Of a DNA stretch of 17,922 nt, positions 7,484-14,535 are shown piece after piece. Below the pieces are notes generated by a model, which did not search any database, was not told the DNA's origin, and was given only the letters and a program-made list of their open reading frames with translations. Within the stretch, counting starts at the first letter, position 1. Every line of letters begins with the position of its first letter. The translations under genes were made by a program, and so were the position numbers. This DNA comes from JBCDAP01 sp038747915 (GTDB lineage Bacteria; Planctomycetota; Phycisphaerae; Phycisphaerales; UBA1924), in the NCBI GenBank assembly GCA_038747915.1, contig JBCDJJ010000073.1, positions 1 to 17,922 on the forward strand, in the 5' to 3' direction.

Positions 7484-9052
7484 TTAGCCGAGCAGCGCCA
7501 GAGCGGACTGCGGCGCCAGGTTGGCCTGCTGGAGCGAGGCCTGCGCGGACTGACTCAGGATCTGCGATCGGGTCAGGGACGCCGTTTCCGCTGCGAAGTC
7601 AGTGTCACGAATCGTCGACTCCGCCGAGCTCGTGTTCTCGAGGGCGACCCCGAGCGAACGGATGGTCGCACCGATCACGTTCTGCTGGAAGGCACCCAGT
7701 CGACCGCGGAGCGAGGACACTTCACGGATCGACCGCTCGAGCACCGTCTGGGCGTTGGAGACATCGCCATCGACGAGGTTCAAGGCCGCACCGGCACGGA
7801 GATCGGAGAGGAAGTAGGTGGCGTCGTTGGTCCCGTCGCCGTCGGTATCGTCGTTAGTCCGCCCGAGCTCGCGGGAGGCCACGTTCGAGATACCCAGGCT
7901 CACCTTACCGGCGATGTCGACTCGGCCAGCAAGCTGGAAGTCGGCACCGCCACCGGTGATGCGGAACGCACCGACCGCACCCACGTTCGCGGCCGATGGG
8001 TTGCCACGGTCGTACGTGAGATCGATCTCGACATCGAGGAAGTCGGTGTTGATCCGAGCCTCGGTGCCTCGGGTCACCGCCTGGATGCCGTTGATCGTCG
8101 CCTGCACATCGCGGCCGAAGTCGATCACGCCGTTGCTCGCCTCGGTTGAGGTGAACTGCGTTCGTCCGGCAGCGTTGGTGCCGGCAACATCGGCATCGCC
8201 GTTCGAAAGCGAGTAGATGCCCGAGTTACCGTTCGAGATACCACCCTCGGACACAACCTTGATCGAGACGAACTCATCGGAACCGAAGTTGGTCGAATCG
8301 ACTCGGAACGTGCTCGCCGCGGTGGAGGTCGCCACCACGCCGGTCACATCCGTGAAGGTATTGATCGTCGCAACGATGTCGGTGAGCGTCGCACCGGAGT
8401 TGAAGCTGAGCTCACGCGAGCCGAGGTTGCCCGCGATCTCGATCGTGAACGCCGCCGACGCATTGGTCAGGTCGATCGCCGCAGTGCCCAGCGACACGAT
8501 GAACCCGCCGACCTGGGCCGACGCGGTCACGAGCACGTTCACATCACGCGTGCCCTCGAAGTCCAGCTTGGCACCGTTGACGGTGAACGAATCGACGACG
8601 CCCGACACCTGATCGGTCGTGTAATCGAAGTTACCGTTCAACAGCTTGGTACCCTGGAAGCTGGTCGACGCCGCGAGACGATCGATCGTCTGCAGGATCG
8701 AGTCGACCTGAAGCTGGTTCGCCTCTTTCTCCTCGCGGGAGAGACCGGCGTCGTTCGCCGACTGGGTCACCAGGCTCTGCAGCTCGGTAAGCAGCCCGGA
8801 GATCTCGTCGAGACCGCCTTCGGCGATGTTGACCACCTGGTCGGCACGCTCGGCGTTACCGATCGCCGCCGTGATGCCCGCCTGCTCCGCACGCAGGTTC
8901 TGCGATGCGATCAGGCCGGCCGGGTCGTCGGCACCTCGGTTGATCCGAAGACCGGTCGAGAGTCGCTCGAGAGACGTGTTGAGGTCTCTGTTGTTCTGCC
9001 CAAGCACACGTTGGGCGGTCAGCGACGGGACGTTCGTGTTGATGCGGGTCAT
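7484..9052 (-). CDS. fliC: Flagellin 1 (filament subunit)
   Basis: The 522-residue product has the conserved flagellin ends. The N-terminal D0/D1 (residues 1-140) begins MTRINTNVPSLTAQRVLGQN and contains LERLSTGLRINRGADDPAGL. The C-terminal D1/D0 (about 418-522) contains SSLRGRLGAFQQNV, ESTIRDTDFAAETASLTRSQ and ends ALALLG. The central region (about 150-410) is beta-rich, with a flagellin hook-IN-like motif (GATLTDIVATINTF). Central and end regions align throughout with flagellin 2, so the two arose by duplication. The ATG at 9052 has GGAGGA 5 nt upstream, and the frame upstream lacks flagellin features. It is last in the flagellar run and ends before a strong terminator. The N-terminus is not a cleaved signal; export is by the flagellar type III apparatus. 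Confidence 0.96.
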   Translation of the reverse strand: MTRINTNVPSLTAQRVLGQNNRDLNTSLERLSTGLRINRGADDPAGLIASQNLRAEQAGITAAIGNAERADQVVNIAEGGLDEISGLLTELQSLVTQSANDAGLSREEKEANQLQVDSILQTIDRLAASTSFQGTKLLNGNFDYTTDQVSGVVDSFTVNGAKLDFEGTRDVNVLVTASAQVGGFIVSLGTAAIDLTNASAAFTIEIAGNLGSRELSFNSGATLTDIVATINTFTDVTGVVATSTAASTFRVDSTNFGSDEFVSIKVVSEGGISNGNSGIYSLSNGDADVAGTNAAGRTQFTSTEASNGVIDFGRDVQATINGIQAVTRGTEARINTDFLDVEIDLTYDRGNPSAANVGAVGAFRITGGGADFQLAGRVDIAGKVSLGISNVASRELGRTNDDTDGDGTNDATYFLSDLRAGAALNLVDGDVSNAQTVLERSIREVSSLRGRLGAFQQNVIGATIRSLGVALENTSSAESTIRDTDFAAETASLTRSQILSQSAQASLQQANLAPQSALALLG

Positions 9053-9055
9053 GAG

Positions 9056-9096
9056 ATCCTCCGTGAACTCGGGGCCACGTGGCCCGGACCTTCCAT
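9056..9096 (-). promoter_or_regulatory. Flagellin 1 mRNA leader: SD with CsrA-type motif and adjacent palindrome
   Basis: The Shine-Dalgarno block TCACGGAGGAT (9066-9056) contains ACGGA, matching the A-N-GGA core bound by CsrA, and is identical to that of flagellin 2. Just upstream is a perfect 14-bp palindrome, GGGCCACGTGGCCC (9085-9072), which as RNA makes a short stem. Another GGA (AUGGAA, 9096-9091) lies 32 nt before the SD GGA. Repression by CsrA at this site is inferred from the Bacillus hag system and the nearby csrA and fliW. Confidence 0.5.
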
Positions 9097-9100
9097 GAGC

Positions 9101-9449
9101 GAAGCCGAACCCACTCAGAGTCCGGGCCGACACCCGCGATCCCGCTGCGGGCGTTCGCGGCCCCGAGACGCACTCGGAAGCTCGCGAAACAGTCCGAGAG
9201 CGAACGCCGCCTCGAACGCTTCGCCTATCGACCGCTCCCCGAGGACGGTGAAGGCTCCGAGTCGATCTCATACATCTCTGCCCCGCACAAACGGAACCTC
9301 GCCGCCGGGCGGCCCGATAAAGCCGCCATCGGGCGCGCACATCGATCCCAGCTCACCCGATTGGGCTGAGAGACCGCCCCACCGATGCGGGTCCGATGAT
9401 CATGAAAGCGCGACCGATAAGCGCCGTGTGATGCGGCTCGAACGGTCGA
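9101..9449 (-). other. Spacer between flagellin genes, no gene seen
   Basis: No convincing coding sequence is visible. Two adjacent hairpins occur: GCCGCC-G-GGCGGC (9301-9313) and GCCCGAT-(9 nt)-ATCGGGC (9312-9334), which may end the flagellin 2 transcript, although no U-run follows. Possible sigma-54-like spacings of GG and GC on the minus strand (TGGGTTCGGCTTCGCT at 9113-9098; AGGTTCCGTTTGTGCG at 9299-9284) are weak. I could not find a good promoter for flagellin 1, so it may be co-transcribed with flagellin 2 or use a form I do not recognise. Confidence 0.4.
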
Positions 9450-11024
9450 TCACCCGAGCAGCTGAAGCACGTTCTGAGCGTTCGCGTTCGCCTGCGCCAG
9501 CACGCTCGTCCCGGCCTGCGTCAACACCTGAGCACGAGTCAGCGCGCTCGTCTCCAGCGCGAAGTCCGCATCGCGGATCACGCTCTCGGACGCGGTGATG
9601 TTCTCGAGCGAGGCCTCGAGCGAGTTGATGTTGGTCTGGATCACATTCCGCTCGAACGCACCGAGACGTCCGCGAAGCGAGGAGATCTCGTCGATCGCGG
9701 TGTCGAGGATGTCGCTTGCGAAGGCCTCGCGATCGTTGCCGAGCGCGTTCAGACCGCCGGATTTCAGGCTCTCGAGGAACTCGACGACGTTCCCGGTCCC
9801 CGCGCTGTTCAGCACGAGGGTCCCACCGAGCCTGGTCGAGGCGATCGAATCGATGCCGATGTTGACTTGCTGGTTGGTGTTGACCTGCGGACCGAGCTGG
9901 AAGATCGAGCCCCCGCCGGTGACATCGAACCGAGTCGTCACACCGACCTGAGTTGCGAACCCGGCGTCGAGCAGCAACTCGACATCCAGTGCCCGAGACC
10001 GCACCGAGAGGTCGAGTCCGTTCGCCGTCGCGAGCACGCCGTTCACCAGTGCGATCGCGTCCTTGCCGTCATCGCGGAGTTCGCCCTGTCCGACGGTCGC
10101 GATATCGATCTGCCCGGCGCCCGTTCCAAAGGTCAGCGCGTTCGGATCGATGGGCGAGTTGTTGGCGACCTTACCGAACTGGACGGCGTCGACGTCCGAG
10201 AGCTGCCGAACGCTCACGAACGCGTCCGAACCGTACTCGAGACTACTTATGGAAATGCCCGAGACCGGGTTGCCGTTCACGAAGCTCGCCGACAGGCCGG
10301 TCGTGCTCCGGAAGGTGTTGATGCCGTCTCGGATCTGCGCCGAGCTCGCGTTCGAGACGAACTCGATGACCTGCACACCCTCGTTCGATTGGAACTCTAC
10401 GCGTGAGCGGAAGGGCAGCACGCCATCCGTGAACCCCGCATTGATGTTGCTGAAATCGGTCCGCATAAAGATCTGCGCGGTCTGCGCCGAGCCGATCATG
10501 TCGACGTTGACCGGGATCGAGTCCCGGTCACCGAACGTGATCCCGTTCACACGGACACGCGGCAGATCCGCAGCGGAGACGCCCGACAGGATGTATCCGA
10601 GCTCGCCGTTGAGGAGCTTGAGACCGGCAAAGGTCGCGGTGTTCGAGATCCGTGTGATCGAATCGATCGCCGAGTCGATCTGAAGCTGGTTGGCCGCGAC
10701 TTCTTCACGAGAGAAGGCACCCGTGTTGGCCGCCTCGACAACCAGCGCCTTGATCGAGTTCAGCAGGTCCGAGACCTCGGTGAGCGCACCCTCGGTCGTC
10801 GCGATGACGTTCGATGCTCGCTCGGAGTTCCGGATGCCCTGGCTGATGCCTTCGAGCTCGGTGCGTAACCGCTCGGAGACGATCAGGCCCGCTGGGTCGT
10901 CTGCACCGCGGTTGATGCGAAGTCCCGTGGACAGCCGCTGGAACCGGACCGCGAGGTCCTCGTTCGCGCGGTTCAGGTTCACGCGGGCGGTCATCGCAGC
11001 GATGTTGCTGTTGATCCGCGCCAT
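9450..11024 (-). CDS. fliC: Flagellin 2 (filament subunit)
   Basis: This 524-residue flagellin starts at the ATG at 11024 with GGAGGA 5-6 nt upstream. The N-terminal D0/D1 (1-140) begins MARINSNIAAMTARVNLNRA and has FQRLSTGLRINRGADDPAGL. The C-terminal part has SSLRGRLGAFERNV, SESVIRDADFALETSALTRA and ends NVLQLLG. The central domain is beta-rich with a hook-IN-like stretch (SAQIRDGINTFRSTTGLSAS) and YGSDAFVSVR, paralleling FGSDEFVSIK in flagellin 1. The two paralogues are nearly equal in length, but their central domains have diverged strongly, suggesting different surface properties or positions in the filament. The gene follows csrA and has its own sigma-54-like element just after the csrA stop. 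Confidence 0.96.
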   Translation of the reverse strand: MARINSNIAAMTARVNLNRANEDLAVRFQRLSTGLRINRGADDPAGLIVSERLRTELEGISQGIRNSERASNVIATTEGALTEVSDLLNSIKALVVEAANTGAFSREEVAANQLQIDSAIDSITRISNTATFAGLKLLNGELGYILSGVSAADLPRVRVNGITFGDRDSIPVNVDMIGSAQTAQIFMRTDFSNINAGFTDGVLPFRSRVEFQSNEGVQVIEFVSNASSAQIRDGINTFRSTTGLSASFVNGNPVSGISISSLEYGSDAFVSVRQLSDVDAVQFGKVANNSPIDPNALTFGTGAGQIDIATVGQGELRDDGKDAIALVNGVLATANGLDLSVRSRALDVELLLDAGFATQVGVTTRFDVTGGGSIFQLGPQVNTNQQVNIGIDSIASTRLGGTLVLNSAGTGNVVEFLESLKSGGLNALGNDREAFASDILDTAIDEISSLRGRLGAFERNVIQTNINSLEASLENITASESVIRDADFALETSALTRAQVLTQAGTSVLAQANANAQNVLQLLG

Positions 11025-11028
11025 GCCA

Positions 11029-11070
11029 ATCCTCCGTGACTGCGTTCTCCGGCGCGTGGTCCTCCGCGCC
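11029..11070 (-). promoter_or_regulatory. Flagellin 2 mRNA leader: GGA-loop hairpin plus GGA in the Shine-Dalgarno
   Basis: On the mRNA, GGCGCG (11070-11065) pairs with CGCGCC (11056-11051), leaving the loop GAGGACCA. A GGA exposed in a hairpin loop is the classic CsrA target. A second site, TCACGGAGGAT (11039-11029), overlaps the Shine-Dalgarno, 27-30 nt downstream. Two sites at this spacing, one blocking ribosome access, resemble the CsrA-repressed hag leader of Bacillus subtilis. Binding is inferred; hairpin and motifs are read directly. Confidence 0.55.
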
Positions 11071-11222
11071 GCCGGGGCTCGCGTCGCCCCGTTCACACCC
11101 GATCCACTGCCCCACCAGACGATGGGGCCCGTCTTCGCTGCTCAGCCCGACACAGGGCCTCGCCGAATGTTCGATCGCACGCCCGCCACCACGCGGCGAG
11201 CCCGCACCACCGGCACGTGATC

Positions 11223-11238
11223 CGCAAACCCCGTGCCG
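11223..11238 (-). promoter_or_regulatory. Sigma-54-type promoter for flagellin 2
   Basis: Minus-strand CGGCACGGGGTTTGCG matches TGGCACG-N4-TTGCW at every position except the first and last. The essential GG (-24) and GC (-12) have the correct 12-nt offset. It sits 18 nt after the csrA stop codon. Transcription would start near 11212, giving a leader of about 188 nt that contains the GGA-loop hairpin. Confidence 0.6.
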
Positions 11239-11256
11239 AACAACCTTTGCCCACGC

Positions 11257-11562
11257 TCACGCACGGCGCTTCTCCGCCGTCCGGCCCGCCATCGGGGCCG
11301 CGACGATGCCGAGCCGGGCCAGCCGACCGCCATCGCGCTCGCCAACCGAGCCCGCGAGCCGCGGAAGCTCCGCGCCCATCACCGAGGCCGCCCGCTCGTT
11401 CTCCGCCTTGATCGCTTCCCACACCTCTTTGCGGTGTACGGCGATCCGCGTCGGGGCGTTAATCCCAAGCCGGACCTTGTCGCCGCGGATGTCTACGAGG
11501 GTTACCTCGATGTCATCCCCGATCATGATGGTCTCGTCTCGTTGCCGGGAGAGCACCAACAT
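11257..11562 (-). CDS. csrA: CsrA/RsmA translational regulator with extended C-terminus
   Basis: CsrA is a small dimeric RNA-binding protein that recognises GGA in mRNA leaders and blocks or modulates translation. Residues 1-52 are canonical: MLVLSRQRDETIMIGDDIEV, then VRLGINAPTRIAVHRKEVWE, including Leu4 and Arg44 used for RNA contact. The protein is 101 residues against the usual 60-75. The extra residues (about 60-101: ASVMGAELPRLAGSVGERDG onward) are Arg/Ala-rich and end in EKRRA. The ATG at 11562 has AAGGAG 8 nt upstream; the frame is open further upstream but that part looks non-coding. It lies between fliW (antagonist in Bacillus) and flagellin 2 (likely target), which points to control of flagellin translation. 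Confidence 0.93.
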   Translation of the reverse strand: MLVLSRQRDETIMIGDDIEVTLVDIRGDKVRLGINAPTRIAVHRKEVWEAIKAENERAASVMGAELPRLAGSVGERDGGRLARLGIVAAPMAGRTAEKRRA

Positions 11563-11620
11563 CCGATCGCTCCTTACCTTCCGTGGCCTGTCCCACGACC
11601 CGCCGCCGCCCGACCAATCA

Positions 11621-11698
11621 CGGGCGTTCGCGCGCGAACCGCGCCCGGCCTCCCTGCCGGCATCTACTGCTCCGCCCGGACGGCTCTTCCGCCCGGAC
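11621..11698 (-). repeat. fliW-csrA spacer: tandem GTCCGGGCGGA repeat and a strong palindromic hairpin
   Basis: On the minus strand GTCCGGGCGGA occurs twice (11698-11688 and 11681-11671), offset by 17 nt, each ending in GGA. Downstream, GTTCGCGCGCGAAC (11639-11626) is a perfect 14-bp palindrome flanked by CGGGCG (11647-11642) and CGCCCG (11626-11621), a stable hairpin ending 59 nt before the csrA start. Two GGA copies 17 nt apart are spaced suitably for one CsrA dimer, so autoregulation is possible but untested. Confidence 0.4.
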
Positions 11699-11709
11699 AC
11701 GCTTGTCGC

Positions 11710-12156
11710 TCAGGCCGAGGCCGCCTGCTGCGCCGATGGACCCCGCACCAACTCGTGCCGCGTCGTCCAACGCTTGTCCGCCAGAACAAACTGCTCGCCG
11801 ATCCGCTCGATCGTGTTCACCACGAGCGGGCCCTGCAGATTGCCCGTCAGCGCCTCGCCGACCTTGTTCACGATCACCAGCACCTGCGCATCCTCGATCG
11901 CTCGAAGACGCAGGTCCTCCATCTGATCGCTCCGGATCGGCACGTTGTACTCCGGCACGAACAGCGTCGGGTCGGTCACCACGAACGCAAGCTCCGGATC
12001 CTCCAGAGACTGAAGCCAGAAAAAACACGCCTCGTCGCTCGGTTGCAGCAGGCAGTACTCCGTGTACCGGCTGAACCCGAGCAGCCCTCTCGGCACGTGA
12101 ATCACGCGGTCCGCCGCGATCTCCACGTTCCCGAACCGCGAGGTTTGCACATCCAT
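11710..12156 (-). CDS. fliW: Flagellar assembly factor FliW
   Basis: FliW binds flagellin and, when free, binds CsrA to relieve repression of flagellin mRNA (established in Bacillus and Campylobacter). The 148-residue product shows the family pattern: MDVQTSRFGNVEI at the start, VPRGLLGFSRYTEYCLLQ (about 27-44), FFWLQSLEDPELAFVVTDP (50-68), then the F-x-P-x-Y motif. The conserved LTGNLQGPLVVN follows (about 109-120), and QFVLADKRWTTRHEL comes late. I chose the ATG at 12156, preceded by ACGGGGCG at about 7 nt; an ATG at 12171 (MTGRAM) would add five residues. It is 147 nt upstream of csrA on the same strand, the order expected for a partner-switch pair. Confidence 0.95.
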   Translation of the reverse strand: MDVQTSRFGNVEIAADRVIHVPRGLLGFSRYTEYCLLQPSDEACFFWLQSLEDPELAFVVTDPTLFVPEYNVPIRSDQMEDLRLRAIEDAQVLVIVNKVGEALTGNLQGPLVVNTIERIGEQFVLADKRWTTRHELVRGPSAQQAASA

Positions 12157-12278
12157 CGCACGCCCCGTCATGAACTCGGCTGAACCATCCTGGCTGCCCG
12201 CCAACTCCGACGGACCACGCCTCCATGCACGCCCTGGCCGACCGCCGACGCCGACCAAGGCCCATTCCCCCACACCTC

Positions 12279-12294
12279 CGCAAACGCCGGGCCA
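12279..12294 (-). promoter_or_regulatory. Sigma-54-type promoter for fliW(-csrA)
   Basis: Minus-strand TGGCCCGGCGTTTGCG matches TGGCACG-N4-TTGCW except A to C in the -24 block and the last base; GG and GC have the correct offset. It uses the same TGGCCCG variant as the flgK element. The start would be near 12268, 111 nt before the fliW ATG. Confidence 0.55.
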
Positions 12295-12360
12295 ACTCGA
12301 TCGCCGACCCAAGAACCGGTGATGCGAGCCGCTCGCCCACACCCACCCTTCTCCGAGCCG

Positions 12361-12389
12361 CTGGCGCACGCACGGGCGCCAGATGCCCG
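12361..12389 (-). terminator. Stem-loops just after flgL
   Basis: Within 25-50 nt after the flgL stop two overlapping, mutually exclusive hairpins can form: CTGGCGC/GCGCCAG (12361-12367 with 12376-12382) and CGGGC/GCCCG (12373-12377 with 12385-12389). No U-run follows, so this may be a weak or Rho-aided terminator. Confidence 0.3.
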
Positions 12390-12411
12390 CTCCCCTACGA
12401 CTCTCAATCCG

Positions 12412-14445
12412 TCAAATGAAGTTGATCAGCGTCAACTGACTCAACCGCGCCGTCACCGAAAGCGAGGCCTGAAGCTGCGTCTCCAGCGCCGTGAACCGCG
12501 TCGTCGCCTCGAAAAAGTCCAGCTCCTGCAGATCGCTCTTGATCGTCTCGTTCAGCAGCATCCGGTCCGCGATCCGGTTCCGCGCATCCTCTACACGCGC
12601 CGTCCGGCCGCCCTGCACCGCCCGCGCACTGATCAGCCGGTCCGACTCCTGGGTGAGCCGCTCGCCCGCGTCCGTGATCGCTCGCTGATCGTCTGTCAGC
12701 AGCGCATCGCGCAGATCGATCAGCGTCGTGAACAGGCTGTCCACCCGCACACCCGTCTGGTCCGACGCGATGTACTCCCCGTCAACCACCTGAGCCTGCG
12801 GCGTGAGCAGCCCCAGATCCTCCGCTGCAAACCCATTGAGCTGCGTCACCTGGATGGCCGACCCGCCCGCCAGCGTGTCGTCGAAGCGAATCCCGTTGGT
12901 GTTGGCATCGAGCGACGCGGTGAAGGTCGCGCCGAAGCCACCCGCCGCCGCGGCCGCGTTGATCGCCGCCACCACCGTCGATGCGTCGACCATGTCCGCC
13001 GGCGTCAGATCCACATCAAACGACTGCGCCGGATCGGTCAGCGTGATCCGAAAATCAATATTCCTCGTCGGATCGCTGTCCCCATCTGCGATCTCTACAC
13101 CACGCCCATCATTGAACTGGCTGATCAGCGTGCTGGCCTGCAGCGTGCGCACACCGAGCGTCGTCGCCGCGGTGCCAGTCCCCACCTCCGCGATCCGCAT
13201 ATCGAAGCCCGATACCTCGTTCACGAAGTTGATCCGGTTCCCATCCGGGTCGATCTCCACCCGCACGCCCACGCCGAGCTGGTCGACCTCCTCCTTGAGC
13301 CGGTCCACGCTCCACGTCGGATCGATCGTGAGCGTCCCGCTCTTCGGACCGTTGTCGATCCGGATCTGGTGGCCCGCCACCAACGCCGGAACCGCCTGCA
13401 GGTCGGCCAGCACCGTTCGGTTCGTCACCAACGGATCAAGTGAATCGTTCGCCCCGAGGCTCACCTGCAGGCCCGGGCCACCATCCTGATAGCTGATCGA
13501 CGAGAGCCCGAGCGCCGTCGCCGTCTGCCCGACCGGCCCATCCGTGAAGTCGATCTGGTAGCCCGCTGCCACATCGATCTCGAGCCGGTCGAACGTTGCG
13601 GCATCCACACGCACACCATTGGGGTGTGCCATGTCCAGCGCCGCCGGATCCGCAGCACGAATCGCCTCATCGATCCGGACCCGCACATCACCGATCGTCT
13701 CCGCATCGCTCAGATCAACCTCGATGTTGGTCACCGCTGGCCCCGGCGCCGTCAGCGTGATATTGAGCGTGCCGATGTCCCGACCCAGCGACGACCCACG
13801 AAGATCCCGAAGCCGCGTGTTATCCGTCAATTGCGGGTTCAGATCGTTCGCCCCCTGCTGCCGCGCCGACACCGCGCCCACCGCACGGTCCGCGGACAGG
13901 GTGATCGGGAAGTCGATCTCGTCCCCGCTATCCACCCGAAGCCCGCCGAGGTCGCCCTGGTACCGGAACCCGCCCTCGAAGTCTTCAATCGCCTGGATCG
14001 TCGTCGCCGACCCCGCGAACAGCGACATCCCCGCGTACTCGCGGTTCATCGTGTCGTACAGCTGATCGATGTACGACTGGATCACGTCGGCCTGCTGCGT
14101 CCGCGTGACCGAGTCGCTCGTGATCCCCACCTGCTCGCTCGCAATGGCGGCCGCCTCGCTCGCGATGTCCGCGAGTTCGCCGAGCGACGAGTCGATCGTG
14201 TTCATCACCCCCACCGCCTGGGCCAGGTTGGTGTCCTGCTGCCCGTCGCGGCTGATGATCCGCTCCATCACCGTGATGCCCGCTGCGGCGATCGGGTCGT
14301 CGCTCGGCCGTGCCACCCGAAGCCCCGTCGACATCTGCGACTGAAGCCGCAACGCCTCCAGGTTCGTGTCCGTCAGACGCTGCGTGTTCAGCTGACTGAT
14401 CAGCAGAGTCGGCGTGCGGGTGAATGACGCGGGAATCGAGCTCAC
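12412..14445 (-). CDS. flgL: Flagellar hook-filament junction protein FlgL (large form)
   Basis: FlgL forms the second junction ring between hook and filament. The N-terminus has the flagellin-like signature: FTRTPTLLISQLNTQRLTDT, then LQSQMSTGLRVARPSDDPIA (about 34-53). The C-terminus (about 565-677) has the matching helix and ends SQLTLINFI. At 677 residues it is much longer than the usual 300-400. The excess is three related segments of about 95-110 residues (about 208-314, 341-432 and 438-546). Each has a D-L strand pattern, a short helix and a closing LGL/LGV, like flagellin hook-IN motifs. The start is GTG at 14445; an in-frame stop lies just upstream and no Shine-Dalgarno is visible. 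FlgN, encoded upstream, is the expected export chaperone. Confidence 0.92.
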   Translation of the reverse strand: MSSIPASFTRTPTLLISQLNTQRLTDTNLEALRLQSQMSTGLRVARPSDDPIAAAGITVMERIISRDGQQDTNLAQAVGVMNTIDSSLGELADIASEAAAIASEQVGITSDSVTRTQQADVIQSYIDQLYDTMNREYAGMSLFAGSATTIQAIEDFEGGFRYQGDLGGLRVDSGDEIDFPITLSADRAVGAVSARQQGANDLNPQLTDNTRLRDLRGSSLGRDIGTLNITLTAPGPAVTNIEVDLSDAETIGDVRVRIDEAIRAADPAALDMAHPNGVRVDAATFDRLEIDVAAGYQIDFTDGPVGQTATALGLSSISYQDGGPGLQVSLGANDSLDPLVTNRTVLADLQAVPALVAGHQIRIDNGPKSGTLTIDPTWSVDRLKEEVDQLGVGVRVEIDPDGNRINFVNEVSGFDMRIAEVGTGTAATTLGVRTLQASTLISQFNDGRGVEIADGDSDPTRNIDFRITLTDPAQSFDVDLTPADMVDASTVVAAINAAAAAGGFGATFTASLDANTNGIRFDDTLAGGSAIQVTQLNGFAAEDLGLLTPQAQVVDGEYIASDQTGVRVDSLFTTLIDLRDALLTDDQRAITDAGERLTQESDRLISARAVQGGRTARVEDARNRIADRMLLNETIKSDLQELDFFEATTRFTALETQLQASLSVTARLSQLTLINFI

Positions 14446-14456
14446 GCGGTGCGATG

Positions 14457-14472
14457 CTCAAACGGCGTGCCA
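14457..14472 (-). promoter_or_regulatory. Possible sigma-54-type promoter for flgL
   Basis: Minus-strand TGGCACGCCGTTTGAG has a perfect TGGCACG -24 block and correctly spaced TTG, but the -12 GC is GA. The predicted start (about 14446) falls at the flgL GTG codon, so the mRNA would be nearly leaderless, which agrees with the lack of a Shine-Dalgarno. The -12 mismatch lowers confidence. Confidence 0.35.
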
Positions 14473-14535
14473 GTGCGACGATGTCATACCACCAGATGGT
14501 GCGGGCCCGCGCCCCCACGTCCGGCGCGCGGGTGC

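Noticed and set aside
9314..9420. CCGATAA sequences (9314-9320 and 9414-9420) resembling a sigma-28 -10 box
   Set aside because: Both face the plus strand, away from the flagellin genes, and lack a TAAAG block at the right distance.
11211..11226. CGGCACGTGATCCGCA as a plus-strand sigma-54 site
   Set aside because: No gene follows on the plus strand and the TT of the -12 block is CC.
11563..11700. N-terminal extension of csrA by 46 codons
   Set aside because: CsrA proteins begin at MLVLSR; the upstream stretch is Gly/Arg-rich, includes the repeat and hairpin, and a good ribosome site precedes the ATG at 11562.
12319..13443. 374-codon open frame on the plus strand
   Set aside because: Arg/His-rich translation antisense to flgL, typical of a shadow frame in GC-rich DNA.
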